From contig NZ_CP108414.1 in assembly GCF_035978755.1 (NCBI RefSeq), positions 806,001 through 870,000 of the forward strand: DNA of 64,000 nucleotides, given 5' to 3'. Source of the DNA: Streptomyces sp. NBC_01298. Lineage in GTDB: Bacteria > Actinomycetota > Actinomycetes > Streptomycetales > Streptomycetaceae. The translations under genes were made by a program, and so were the position numbers. A model generated the notes under the pieces. That model worked only from the letters and a program-made list of their open reading frames with translations. It did not search any database and was not told the DNA's origin. This document shows, piece after piece, positions 54,729-63,228 of this stretch (within the stretch, counting starts at the first letter, position 1; each line of letters begins with the position of its first letter).

Positions 54729-57338
54729 TCAGCCGTGGGAAAGCGTCGTTCTCGGCTGCGCGTGGAACGCGGACCGTACGAAGCGGGCCGCGGTGAATCC
54801 GATCAGGGCTGTGGCTGCCGCCAGTCCGATGCCGGTCGCGTTGAGCGGTTCGGTCTCCAGGATCGACCGGAGCGCCGGGAGGTACAGCGCGGCTGCCGCG
54901 AGGAGTACGGAGGCGAGGACCGCCAGCGGGAGGAAGAGGTTCTCCTTCGTCAGCAGGCGGGCTCGCAGGCCCAGGACCACTCCGAGCTGGCCGGCGAGCA
55001 GGGCGAGGAAGAGCACGCTCTGCCAGGGCAGGTTCCAGGCGCGGGCGAGGAGCGCCGCCGCGAGACAAGAAGCGGTGACCACAGTGGCGAGGAGGAGCAG
55101 CCGCTGCCAGGCACCGGCGCCGAGGATGTGCTGTCCGGGTGGACGGGGCGGCCTGTTCATGGCGCCCGGTGAGACGGGTTCGGCGCCCATGGCGACACCG
55201 GTGAGGCCGTGGGTGAGGAGGTTGACCCAGAGGATCTGGCCGGCCCGCAGGGGCAGGGGGAGGCCGATGAGGGGACCGGTGAGCATGACGAGGATCTCGG
55301 CCGCTCCGCCGGCCAGGCCGTATACGAGGAAGCGCCGGATGTTGTCGTAGACGCGACGGCCTTCCTCGACCGCGGCGACGACGGTCGACAGTTCGTCGTC
55401 GGTGAGCACGAGGTCGGCGGCCTGCCGTGCGACCTCCGTGCCGCGTGCGCCCATCGCGACGCCGATGTCGGCCTGGCGCAGGGCGGGTCCGTCGTTCACA
55501 CCGTCGCCGGTCATCGCGGTGACGGCACCGTGGGAGCGCCAGGCTTCGACGATGTCCAGCTTCTGCCGCGGAGTCGTACGCGCGAATACGCGGACGGTGG
55601 TGAGGTCCGTGACCCGGCCGGCGGCGAGGTCCGCACCCGTGACCACATTCTCGTGCGGGCTGTCGGCGGACAGCAGGCCGACCTCGGTCGCCACGGCGCG
55701 CGCGGTGGCGGGGTGGTCGCCGGTGATGAGGATGGGGGTGATGCCGGCGGCCCGGCAGGCGGCGATCGTGGCCGCGGCCTCCGTTTTGGGCGGGTCGCTG
55801 ATGGCGACCAGGCCGAGCAGGTGGAGGCCGGACTCGGCGTCGGCGGGGTGGTCGGGGACCTCGTTGCGCGTACCGGAAGCGATGGCGAGGACGCGGAAGC
55901 CATGGACGGCCAGCAGAGCGGCCTGCTGTTCCGCCGTGTGGAGCAGGTCCGTGGGGTCGGCGAGGACGGCGGGGTCGAGGATCGCTTCGGGCGCGCCCTT
56001 CAGGCACACGAGCACTCGGTCCTCGGGCGTGGTGTGCAGGGTGGTCATGCGTTTGCGCAGGCTGTCGAAGGGGGCTTCGTCCGCGCGCGGGTGGCTTTCG
56101 TGGAGGTCGGACTGATCGGCACAGCCCGCTTTGGCCGCGGCCGTCAGGAGGGCAGCCTCGGTGGGGTCGCCCACCGGGGTCCAGCGGTCGTCGGGCGGGA
56201 CCGGTCCCGTCGGAGGGCGGAGGGAGGCGTCGTTGCAGAGCACCGCGGTGGTCAGCAGTTCGCGCAGAGGATCCATCTCCGTCGGCGTCGGGCGTCGGCC
56301 CGCGATCAGGACCTCGCCTTCGGGCTCGTAGCCGACACCGGAGAGGTCGGCCGTGGCCTGGGGCATCCAGACCTGCTGGACCACCATGCGGCCTTCGGTG
56401 AGGGTGCCGGTCTTGTCCGTGGCGAGGACCGATACGGAGCCGAGCGTCTCGACGGCGGGAAGGCGGCGTACGAGCGCGTGCCGGGTGGCCATGCGGCGGG
56501 CGCCGAGGGCGAGGGCGAGGGTGACGACGGCGGGCAGCGATTCCGGTACCGCGGCGACCGCGAGACTGATGGCGGTCACTGCCATGATCCCGACGGGCAG
56601 GCCTCGCAGGAGGCCGAGCGCGAAGACGACCAGGCAGAGTCCGAGTGTGGCGGCGGCCAGGATCCGTCCGAGAGAGGCGAGGCGGTGCTGCAGCGGGGTC
56701 GGTTCCCGCCCGCCTTCGAGGAGGGCGGCGATCCGGCCGAGTGCGCCGGCCGCGCCGGTCGCCGCCACGGTGGCCACTCCTCTCCCCCGTACGACGACGG
56801 TTCCGGCGCTCAAGGTCGTACCCGGATCCTTGTCCACCGCGACGGACTCGCCGGTGAGCATGGACTCGTCGACGAGGAGGGCCGATGCTTCGGTGAGCTC
56901 GGCGTCGGCGGCGACGATGTCGCCTTCGCCGAGGAGGAGCACGTCACCGGGTACGACCTCGGTGGCCGGGACCTCGCGCGGCGTGCCCTCCCTCAGTACA
57001 CGTGCTCCCGGGGCCGACATGGCCGAGAGGGCGGCCACCGCGTTGTCGGCGCGGATCTCCTGGGTCACGCCGACGGTGGTGTTGAAGAGGATCACCAGGC
57101 CGATGACGATGGAGTCGGCGTGGTCGCCGATGGCGAGCGTGAGCAGGACCGCGCCGATCAGGACCGTGACCAGGGGGTCTCGGAGCTGTGCCAGGACCCG
57201 CGCGTACAGGGGTGTCGGCGACCGGGCGGCGATTTCGTTGCGGCCGTGCTCGACGAGGCGGCGCTCGGCTTCCCGTTCGGTGAGTCCGCGGGGCTTCAGT
57301 GGGGCGGCGGGTGCTCGGCCGGCCGCGGGCGCGGACAT
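54729..57338 (-). CDS. P-type cation-transporting ATPase (P2 type)
   Basis: 869 residues from ATG 57338. Actuator TGES (162-165), membrane motif AVPESLPA (264-271), phosphorylation site DKTGTLT (Asp308), hinge TGDGVNDGPALRQADIGVAMG, N- and C-terminal membrane bundles. The PESLP motif places it with Ca2+/Mg2+/Mn2+-type pumps rather than CPx heavy-metal pumps; ion not known. ATGA overlap with the upstream stress protein gene puts it in one operon with two universal stress proteins, as seen in hypoxia/dormancy regulons. Confidence 0.93.
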   Translation of the reverse strand: MSAPAAGRAPAAPLKPRGLTEREAERRLVEHGRNEIAARSPTPLYARVLAQLRDPLVTVLIGAVLLTLAIGDHADSIVIGLVILFNTTVGVTQEIRADNAVAALSAMSAPGARVLREGTPREVPATEVVPGDVLLLGEGDIVAADAELTEASALLVDESMLTGESVAVDKDPGTTLSAGTVVVRGRGVATVAATGAAGALGRIAALLEGGREPTPLQHRLASLGRILAAATLGLCLVVFALGLLRGLPVGIMAVTAISLAVAAVPESLPAVVTLALALGARRMATRHALVRRLPAVETLGSVSVLATDKTGTLTEGRMVVQQVWMPQATADLSGVGYEPEGEVLIAGRRPTPTEMDPLRELLTTAVLCNDASLRPPTGPVPPDDRWTPVGDPTEAALLTAAAKAGCADQSDLHESHPRADEAPFDSLRKRMTTLHTTPEDRVLVCLKGAPEAILDPAVLADPTDLLHTAEQQAALLAVHGFRVLAIASGTRNEVPDHPADAESGLHLLGLVAISDPPKTEAAATIAACRAAGITPILITGDHPATARAVATEVGLLSADSPHENVVTGADLAAGRVTDLTTVRVFARTTPRQKLDIVEAWRSHGAVTAMTGDGVNDGPALRQADIGVAMGARGTEVARQAADLVLTDDELSTVVAAVEEGRRVYDNIRRFLVYGLAGGAAEILVMLTGPLIGLPLPLRAGQILWVNLLTHGLTGVAMGAEPVSPGAMNRPPRPPGQHILGAGAWQRLLLLATVVTASCLAAALLARAWNLPWQSVLFLALLAGQLGVVLGLRARLLTKENLFLPLAVLASVLLAAAALYLPALRSILETEPLNATGIGLAAATALIGFTAARFVRSAFHAQPRTTLSHG

Positions 57339-58204
57339 CAGGTCCCTTGCGCTTCGGGGACCGTAATGACGGGGCAGTGGGCCCGGTGCAGCAGTCCATG
57401 GACGACGGAGCCGAGCCTCATGCCGGTGTAGCCCCCGTTTCCGCGGCGGCCCAGGACCAGGGCCAGGGCGTGTTCGGCCGCCTTCGCCAGCTCCTCGACC
57501 GGGTGGCCTGCGAGCACTTCGTGGGTGAGCGCGACGTCCGGGTACTTCTCCGACCAGCCGGCGACGGTCTCGGACAGCATGCGGCGCTGCGCCTGGACAC
57601 CGTCGTTTCGGTCCTGGAACGAGAGCAGGGGCTGGTGCCACACCGAGATGGCCCGCAGCATGCATCCGCGTACGCTCGCTTCCTCTAAGGCCACCGCCAG
57701 TGCCGCCTTCGAGGACTCACTGCCGTCGACCGCGACCACCAGGTACGGCGACAGTTGGCTGACGTGCTCCGCATCGCCGACGACCACGACCGGACAGCGC
57801 GCCTGCGCGACGACGGGCACCACCAGCGACCCGGCGCTGAGGAACTCCTCGGTGCGGCTGAGGTGTCGCGAGCCGAGCACCAGCATGGGGGCCTGCAGGG
57901 AGAGCCGGCCGAGTACGGGGGCGGGAAGCCCGTCGAGCAGGTGGGTGGACGGTTCGAGATCCGGGTGCCGCGAGCGCGTCCAGACGGCGGCTGCTTCGAG
58001 GGTTTCCGCTCCGGTCCGGCGCAGGTCGATGCGGTGCGTGCTCCCGTCGGCGTGCTGGGTGTTGTGCTGCGGTGGCACCACCAGTGCGAGACCCAGTCCG
58101 AGCGCCCGGCGGTGCGCCTCGTCGGCGGCCCACGCCAGGGCCATGTGCCAGTCCCTGACCGGGTCGATTCCGACGACGATCTCACGGCCTGTCATGTTCT
58201 CCAT
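57338..58204 (-). CDS. Universal stress protein, tandem-domain
   Basis: 288 residues: two UspA domains (IVVGIDPVRDWHMALAWAADEA and LVVAVDGSESSKAALAVALEEA). The ATP loop is weak in domain 1 (GSRHLSRTEEFLSAGS) and better in domain 2 (GRRGNGGYTGMRLGSVVHGLL). TAATG overlap with the upstream stress protein and ATGA overlap with the ATPase gene. Confidence 0.9.
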   Translation of the reverse strand: MENMTGREIVVGIDPVRDWHMALAWAADEAHRRALGLGLALVVPPQHNTQHADGSTHRIDLRRTGAETLEAAAVWTRSRHPDLEPSTHLLDGLPAPVLGRLSLQAPMLVLGSRHLSRTEEFLSAGSLVVPVVAQARCPVVVVGDAEHVSQLSPYLVVAVDGSESSKAALAVALEEASVRGCMLRAISVWHQPLLSFQDRNDGVQAQRRMLSETVAGWSEKYPDVALTHEVLAGHPVEELAKAAEHALALVLGRRGNGGYTGMRLGSVVHGLLHRAHCPVITVPEAQGT

Positions 58205-59106
58205 TACGACTCGCTCCCCTGATCGTTGCCGTGCCGCGGGATGAGCAGCACGGGACAGCGCGCGTGGTGCAGGAGGCTGTGGGTCACGTGCCCCAGCGTC
58301 CGGCCGATGTAGCCCGGCGATCGCCTCCCCCCGGCGACCAGCAGGTCCGCGTCCTGTGAGGCCTCGGCCAGTACACCGGCCACCGAGAAGCTCTTCGCCA
58401 GGTCGGCGTGCACGGTCAGATCCGGGAACTCCTCGCGGATCAGGACGGCCATGGCCGTCAGGCGCTCCGCGTGCCGGCCGCTGATCTCCTCGACGTCGTC
58501 GAGCATGCTCGCGACGTTGCCGACGGATCCCAGCAGGTTCCATACGTGCAGCAGCCGCAGCGAGGACTTGCGCAGCTCTGCTTCGCACGCGGCGTACCGG
58601 ACGCAGTCGAGGTCGTGTTCGTCGCGGACACCGGCCAGCACGCTGCCCGTCTCGACCCGCGGGTCCGTACCCCGAACCACGGCCAAGGGGGTGGTGGCAC
58701 TAGCGGCGGCCTTGAGTCCGACGGAGCCGAGCATCAGCGAGGCGAACCCGCCGAAACCGCGGTTGCCGACGACGATCGTGCCGTGGACGCCGGCGGCCCG
58801 GTGGAGGCTGGGTACGGGTGCGCTGCGGCTGAACTCCGTGGTGACGTGCAGATCGGGATGGAGTTCCGCTACGGCCGCGGCGGTGTCATCGAGTAGTTCG
58901 CGGCCCGCCGCGCGGACCCGTTCAAGGGTTTCCGCCGATGCGTATACGGCTCTGCTGTCCGTGTCGGCGGCGTGGAGGACGTGCAGGGTGCTCCCCCGCC
59001 GTGCTGCTTCGGCCGCGGCCCACAGGACTGCCCCGCGTGCGGGGTCCGACCCGTCGACGCCGACGATGACCGTCCCGAGTTCCGGACCGGCAGTGATGCC
59101 TTCCAT
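58204..59106 (-). CDS. Universal stress protein, tandem-domain
   Basis: 300 residues, two UspA domains (VIVGVDGSDPARGAVLWAAAEA; second from about 155). Domain 1 keeps the ATP motif G-x2-G-x9-GS in GNRGFGGFASLMLGS; domain 2 has GGRRSPGYIGRTLGHVTHSLL. First gene of the usp-usp-ATPase operon, divergent from a CBS-BON gene. Confidence 0.92.
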   Translation of the reverse strand: MEGITAGPELGTVIVGVDGSDPARGAVLWAAAEAARRGSTLHVLHAADTDSRAVYASAETLERVRAAGRELLDDTAAAVAELHPDLHVTTEFSRSAPVPSLHRAAGVHGTIVVGNRGFGGFASLMLGSVGLKAAASATTPLAVVRGTDPRVETGSVLAGVRDEHDLDCVRYAACEAELRKSSLRLLHVWNLLGSVGNVASMLDDVEEISGRHAERLTAMAVLIREEFPDLTVHADLAKSFSVAGVLAEASQDADLLVAGGRRSPGYIGRTLGHVTHSLLHHARCPVLLIPRHGNDQGSES

Positions 59107-59194
59107 GGTGTCTCCTGATCGAGGGCCATCGCGCTTGCGCTCTCACGCTGGCATCGCGGGCGTGGGGTCGGCGAGGGCCATAGGGGCCAGGGGA

Positions 59195-59284
59195 AGGGCC
59201 GACCGGTCCCTCCCCGGCTCCGGGAACCCGCATGAGGCTTCGCGGACGGACCCGGTCGGCCCTCGTACAGGACCGTTCGGCCCT
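59195..59284. promoter_or_regulatory. Three AGGGCCGAMCG boxes in the stress-gene divergent promoter
   Basis: agggccgaccg at 59195-59205 (within the dyad 59195-59211), the same word on the minus strand at 59253-59263, and agggccgaacg on the minus strand at 59274-59284. The last two are 21 bp apart, on the same helix face. The motif resembles the DevR/OsdR dormancy box, which controls universal stress proteins and cation ATPases in actinobacteria; that link is from memory. Confidence 0.6.
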
Positions 59285-59378
59285 CGATACGGGCGCCGGC
59301 CGGGCGGATGGTGGCCCTGTACGGGTGGTGCACACCAACCCTCTGCGCCCCGCATGACGACGTACAGGAGGTCCGCTC

Positions 59379-60002
59379 GTGAAGCACACTCAGGTCGGCC
59401 AGGTGATGACGGCAGATGTCGTCTCGGTGGACCGTTCGACGACGTTCAGGGAGATCGCCAAGCTCCTCGCCGACTACGACATCACCGGACTGCCCGTCGT
59501 GGACGAGGAGGACCGGGTGGTCGGCGTCGTCTCCGAGAGCGATCTGCTCGCCCGCAAGGCCCTGACGGCCGCGGACATCATGTCGGCTCCCGCTGTCACG
59601 GTCCACGCTCAGGAGAGCGTCTCGGAGGCCGGGCAGCTCATGACGCGCCTGGGCCTGCAACGCATTCCGGTCACCGACGAGCAGGAACGTCTCGTCGGCA
59701 TCGTCACCCGGCGTGACCTCCTGCGCGTCTTCCTGCGCCCCGATGCCGAGATACGGCGGCAGGTGAGCGAGGACGTGCTGTCCGGCAGCATCGGGGCGCC
59801 CACGGGGGCGGTGGACATCCACGTCCTGGACGGTGTCGTGACCCTCGCGGGCCGGCTGGAACGGCAGAGCCAGGTCCCCCTCGCCCTGCGGCTCACCGCA
59901 CGACTGGACGGTGTCGTCGTCGTGGTGGACGAGCTCACCGCCCGCACGGACGACTCCCGTCTGATTCCGCCGGAGCGCGGAGCGCAACCCATCACCTGGT
60001 GA
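59379..60002 (+). CDS. CBS-pair protein with C-terminal BON domain
   Basis: 207 residues. CBS1 (about 9-57, VMTADVVSVDRSTTFREIAK), CBS2 (about 66-118, IMSAPAVTVHAQESVSEAGQ) and a BON domain (125-190, GAVDIHVLDGVVTLAGRLER). CBS pairs bind adenosine nucleotides; BON binds membranes or phospholipid. GTG start behind AGGAGGT. It is probably co-transcribed with the stress protein gene at 60040. Confidence 0.92.
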   Translation: MKHTQVGQVMTADVVSVDRSTTFREIAKLLADYDITGLPVVDEEDRVVGVVSESDLLARKALTAADIMSAPAVTVHAQESVSEAGQLMTRLGLQRIPVTDEQERLVGIVTRRDLLRVFLRPDAEIRRQVSEDVLSGSIGAPTGAVDIHVLDGVVTLAGRLERQSQVPLALRLTARLDGVVVVVDELTARTDDSRLIPPERGAQPITW

Positions 60003-60039
60003 CCGCGAAACACCCGCACGGCCTGAGGAGGCCACCGTC

Positions 60040-60912
60040 ATGAACCACCACGTAACCGTCGGCGTCGACGGCACCCCCCAGAGCCTCTCCGCAGCCCGCT
60101 GGGCAGCCCGCGAGGCCACGCTTCGGCAGGCCCCTCTGCGGATCGTCCACGCCGAGGACTGGTCCTCCGGCACGCTGATCCCCGAGCTGGACCCCGGGAC
60201 GCGCGACCGGTGGGCAGACGAGGTCCTTGGCTCTGCCACCGACGAGCTGAAGCAGGCGTATCCCCGCCTGGAGATCTCCACGCGCCGCCTCTCGGGCAGG
60301 CCTTCCGTGGCTCTGGCGGCAGAGGCCGAGAGCGCCGGCCTCCTGGTCCTCAGCTCCCGCGGACTGGGCAGTGTGGTGGGCTTCATCGTCGGCTCCGTGA
60401 GCCTGTCCACCCTCACGGCCACCGAGACACCTGTCGTCCTCGTACGGGCGGAGGAGGACGACGGGGAGAGCGCGGCCGCCACCCCGTACGGCGAGATCGT
60501 CGTGGGCGTCGACATCCACCAGTCCTGCGACAGGGTCCTGGCCTTCGCCTTCGAGGAAGCCTCGCGCCGCGACTGCGCGTTGCGGGCGGTGCACGGCTGG
60601 AAGCTCCCTCCCGCGTCCGGCTACTCGCCCGTCCTCAATCCCTCGGTCGCGCGCGAGGTCGACCGCACCGTCGCCCAGATGCTCGACGACATGCTCATGC
60701 CGTGGCGGCTGAAGTTCCCGGACGTGCGACTCGAGGAGAAGACGTTCATCGGATCGGCGGGACGGGAGCTCGTCCAGGCCACCACGGGCGCGGACCTCGT
60801 CGTCATCGGACGCCGCATCCGCCGCTCCCCCATGGGCACGCACCTCGGCCCGATCGCCCACGCGGTGCTCCACCACACGGCCGCGCCGGTCGCCGTACTC
60901 GCTCACGACTGA
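60040..60912 (+). CDS. Universal stress protein, tandem-domain
   Basis: 290 residues, two UspA domains (HVTVGVDGTPQSLSAARWAA; IVVGVDIHQSCDRVLAFAFEEA). The ATP loop has Ser for the first Gly (SSRGLGSVVGFIVGS). It is closest to the protein at 62342 (both have GRRIRRS-x-x-GTH-x-G-x-IAHAVLHH). IS110 copy 2 sits directly at its stop codon and separates the two paralogues. Confidence 0.92.
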   Translation: MNHHVTVGVDGTPQSLSAARWAAREATLRQAPLRIVHAEDWSSGTLIPELDPGTRDRWADEVLGSATDELKQAYPRLEISTRRLSGRPSVALAAEAESAGLLVLSSRGLGSVVGFIVGSVSLSTLTATETPVVLVRAEEDDGESAAATPYGEIVVGVDIHQSCDRVLAFAFEEASRRDCALRAVHGWKLPPASGYSPVLNPSVAREVDRTVAQMLDDMLMPWRLKFPDVRLEEKTFIGSAGRELVQATTGADLVVIGRRIRRSPMGTHLGPIAHAVLHHTAAPVAVLAHD

Positions 60913-60928
60913 CAGTGAGGATGTACGG

Positions 60929-61054
60929 GAGCGTTCCCCGGCGGGGTCTGACCCAACGACTGACTGACTCAGGGTCCTCAACTGGATCTGTCGGCTCCGG
61001 CCGGGGGACGCTCACGTGCATCCGCCGGACCGGGGGACGTGACTTCATAAGAGC
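60929..61054 (+). ncRNA. Predicted IS110 guide (bridge/seek) RNA, copy 2
   Basis: Same structure as in copy 1: stem 60929-60942/61000-61013 around a loop with CGACTGAC (60957-60964), which matches the insertion-site sequence at 60906-60913; here the match extends one base further left (ACGACTGAC). CATAAGAGC (61046-61054) matches the right end. Confidence 0.65.
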
Positions 61055-61145
61055 CTGGCCAGAGGCCCCATCACTGTCTTGTCCGCCCTCCCGGCCGGCG
61101 GGTGCCATCCTGCCCGGTCGAATGGAGAGGACGGCACGATCCACG

Positions 61146-62225
61146 ATGGCACAGCATGAGGTCGAGGTCACCGGCGGCGTCGACACCCACAAGGACACCC
61201 ACACCGCGGCCGCGATCGACTCGGCAGGGCGGGTGCTGGGGTCGGCCCAGTTCCCAGCCTCCACAGTCGGCTACCGCACACTGCTGACCTGGCTCCGCTC
61301 CTTCGGTGCCCTGCTCCTGGTCGGGGTGGAGGGCACCGGTGCCTACGGCGCCGGCCTGTCCCGCTACCTGCGCGAGAACGACGTCACAGTGGTCGAGATC
61401 GACCGGCCAGACCGCAAGACCCGTCGCTGGCAGGGCAAGTCCGATCCGGTCGATGCCGAGGCAGCAGCCCGGGCCGCGCTCGCAGAACGCCGCACTGGGA
61501 CCCCGAAGTCCCGTGATGGCCGTGTCGAGGCCCTGCGGGCCCTGCGGGTCGCCCGTCGCAGCGCGGTCCAGCAGCGGGCCGACGCCACCCGGCAGATCAA
61601 GACCTTGATCATCACCGCGCCAGAGGGAGTCCGCACCATGCTGCGGCACCTGAACGACAAGGACCTGCTGACCATCTGCGCGGGTTTCCGCCCCAGCCTC
61701 GACCAGGCCGGCGACCCGGTCACCGCGACGAAGATCGCCCTGCGCTCCCTCGCCCGCCGCCACCGCGACCTGGGCCAGGAGATCGACGAACTGAACGAGC
61801 TGATAGCCCCGCTCACCCAGGAGATCAACCCGGCCCTGACCGAGCTCAACGGCGTCGGCCCGGACGTCGCCGGCCAGCTGCTGGTCACCGCGGGCGACAA
61901 CCCCGACCGGCTCCGCTCCGAGGCGGCCTTCGCGATGCTCTGCGGCGTCGCCCCACTGCCGGCCTCATCCGGTCGCACCCATCGACACCGCCTCAACCGT
62001 GGCGGCGACAGGGCCGCGAACGCGGCCCTCTACCGGATCGTTCTCTGCCGCCTGCGCTGGGACCAGCGCACCAAGGACTACATGGAACGACGCACCAAAG
62101 AAGGCCTCTCCAAGAAGGAGACCATCCGCTGTCTCAAGCGGTTCGTCGCCCGCGAGATCTTCCGCGTCCTGACCGCTACCCATGCCGCAACAGCAACCTC
62201 AAGTCACCTCACAACCCCTGCTTGA
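61146..62225 (+). CDS. IS110-family DEDD transposase/recombinase, copy 2
   Basis: 359 residues identical to copy 1, with Asp13, Glu62, Asp100 and Asp103 intact. Full length and probably active. Confidence 0.95.
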   Translation: MAQHEVEVTGGVDTHKDTHTAAAIDSAGRVLGSAQFPASTVGYRTLLTWLRSFGALLLVGVEGTGAYGAGLSRYLRENDVTVVEIDRPDRKTRRWQGKSDPVDAEAAARAALAERRTGTPKSRDGRVEALRALRVARRSAVQQRADATRQIKTLIITAPEGVRTMLRHLNDKDLLTICAGFRPSLDQAGDPVTATKIALRSLARRHRDLGQEIDELNELIAPLTQEINPALTELNGVGPDVAGQLLVTAGDNPDRLRSEAAFAMLCGVAPLPASSGRTHRHRLNRGGDRAANAALYRIVLCRLRWDQRTKDYMERRTKEGLSKKETIRCLKRFVAREIFRVLTATHAATATSSHLTTPA

Positions 62226-62341
62226 CATCCATAAGAGCATCCAAGGGCCGGCCGGCTCCACAACGGACTCCTCGGCCCTCTCGGCACCCGTGGCCGGGGC
62301 GGAGCCTGGAACTCACACGTCAACCGAGGGAGATGGGAACC

Positions 62342-63217
62342 ATGGCCAACCTTGTGACCGCGGGCCTCGACGGCTCGCGCGAAAGCGTCGCGGCGGCCCG
62401 ATGGGCCGCGCACGAAGACCACCTCCGAGGGGTGCCCCTGGCCCTGGTCCACGTCGAGGAGTGGCTGGAACAGCCCCCTCTCGCCGTCGCGACCACCGAG
62501 GTCCAGCGCCAGTGGGCCGAGGGACTGTTGCGCGAAGCCTCCGAGGAGATCAAGCGGCTGTATCCGGATCTGGAGATCACCTCCCGCCGGCTGTCGGGGG
62601 TCCCGGCCACGGCCCTGGCCCACGCGGCCGCCTCTTCGGACATCCTGGTGCTGGGTTCCCGAGGGCTCGGCGGCATCGCCGGATTCGTCCTCGGGTCCAT
62701 CGGCGCCGGCACCATCGCCGCGGTCGATCAGCCGGTCGTCCTCGTGAGAGCGCCGCACGGTGAGGCGGCGCCTGCCGAGGGATCCGGTGCCGACGGCCCG
62801 GTCGTGGTGGGAGCGGACATCGGGCGCCCGTGTGACGCGCTCCTCTCCTTCGCCTTCGACGAGGCAGCACGCCGCGGGTGCGCCCTACGGGTGCTCCATG
62901 CCTGGGCACCACCGCCGATCATCGGCTACGGCCCCCCTCTCGACCCCGGTGCCCAGGAGGAGATCGGGCAGCGGATCGCGACGGCCGTGGAGGAGCTGAT
63001 CCGCCCCTGGTGCGACAAGTACCCCTCGGTGGCGGTAACTCCCGAGGTGCGCATAGGACAGTCCGCGATCCAGCTCGTGGACGCCTCCAAAGGTGCCGCG
63101 CTGGTCGTCGTCGGCAGGCGGATCCGACGGTCCGCCTACGGCACCCACATCGGCGCGATCGCGCACGCGGTCCTGCACCACGCCACCTCGCCCGTCGCCG
63201 TCATCGCCCACGAGTAG
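62342..63217 (+). CDS. Universal stress protein, tandem-domain
   Basis: 291 residues, two UspA domains (LVTAGLDGSRESVAAARWAA; VVVGADIGRPCDALLSFAFDEA) with an intact ATP motif GSRGLGGIAGFVLGS. It is a paralogue of the protein at 60040; the pair was contiguous before IS110 copy 2 arrived. GAGGGAG precedes the ATG. Confidence 0.92.
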   Translation: MANLVTAGLDGSRESVAAARWAAHEDHLRGVPLALVHVEEWLEQPPLAVATTEVQRQWAEGLLREASEEIKRLYPDLEITSRRLSGVPATALAHAAASSDILVLGSRGLGGIAGFVLGSIGAGTIAAVDQPVVLVRAPHGEAAPAEGSGADGPVVVGADIGRPCDALLSFAFDEAARRGCALRVLHAWAPPPIIGYGPPLDPGAQEEIGQRIATAVEELIRPWCDKYPSVAVTPEVRIGQSAIQLVDASKGAALVVVGRRIRRSAYGTHIGAIAHAVLHHATSPVAVIAHE

Positions 63218-63228
63218 GAGACGGCCTA
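63217..63228. repeat. 12-bp match to the MITE terminal repeat
   Basis: gagacggcctag is identical to the last 12 bases of the MITE right end (48830-48841). It lies between two convergent genes and its CTAG holds the stop codon of the gene on the minus strand, the same arrangement as at the MITE. No second end is visible, so it may be a remnant. Confidence 0.4.

Larger units (their letters stand above)
60906..62242 (+). mobile_element. IS110-family insertion sequence, copy 2
   Basis: Copy of 29553-30889, same orientation, same length, no visible difference in the positions compared. The left edge again is CGACTGAC with the TGA stop of the upstream gene. It splits a pair of tandem universal stress protein genes. 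Confidence 0.9.

Noticed and set aside
29553..62242. Composite transposon made by two IS110 copies
   Set aside because: IS110 elements move by a site-specific guide-RNA route and lack the inverted ends needed for classical composite transposition; the intervening genes look chromosomal. Homologous recombination is the only supported link.
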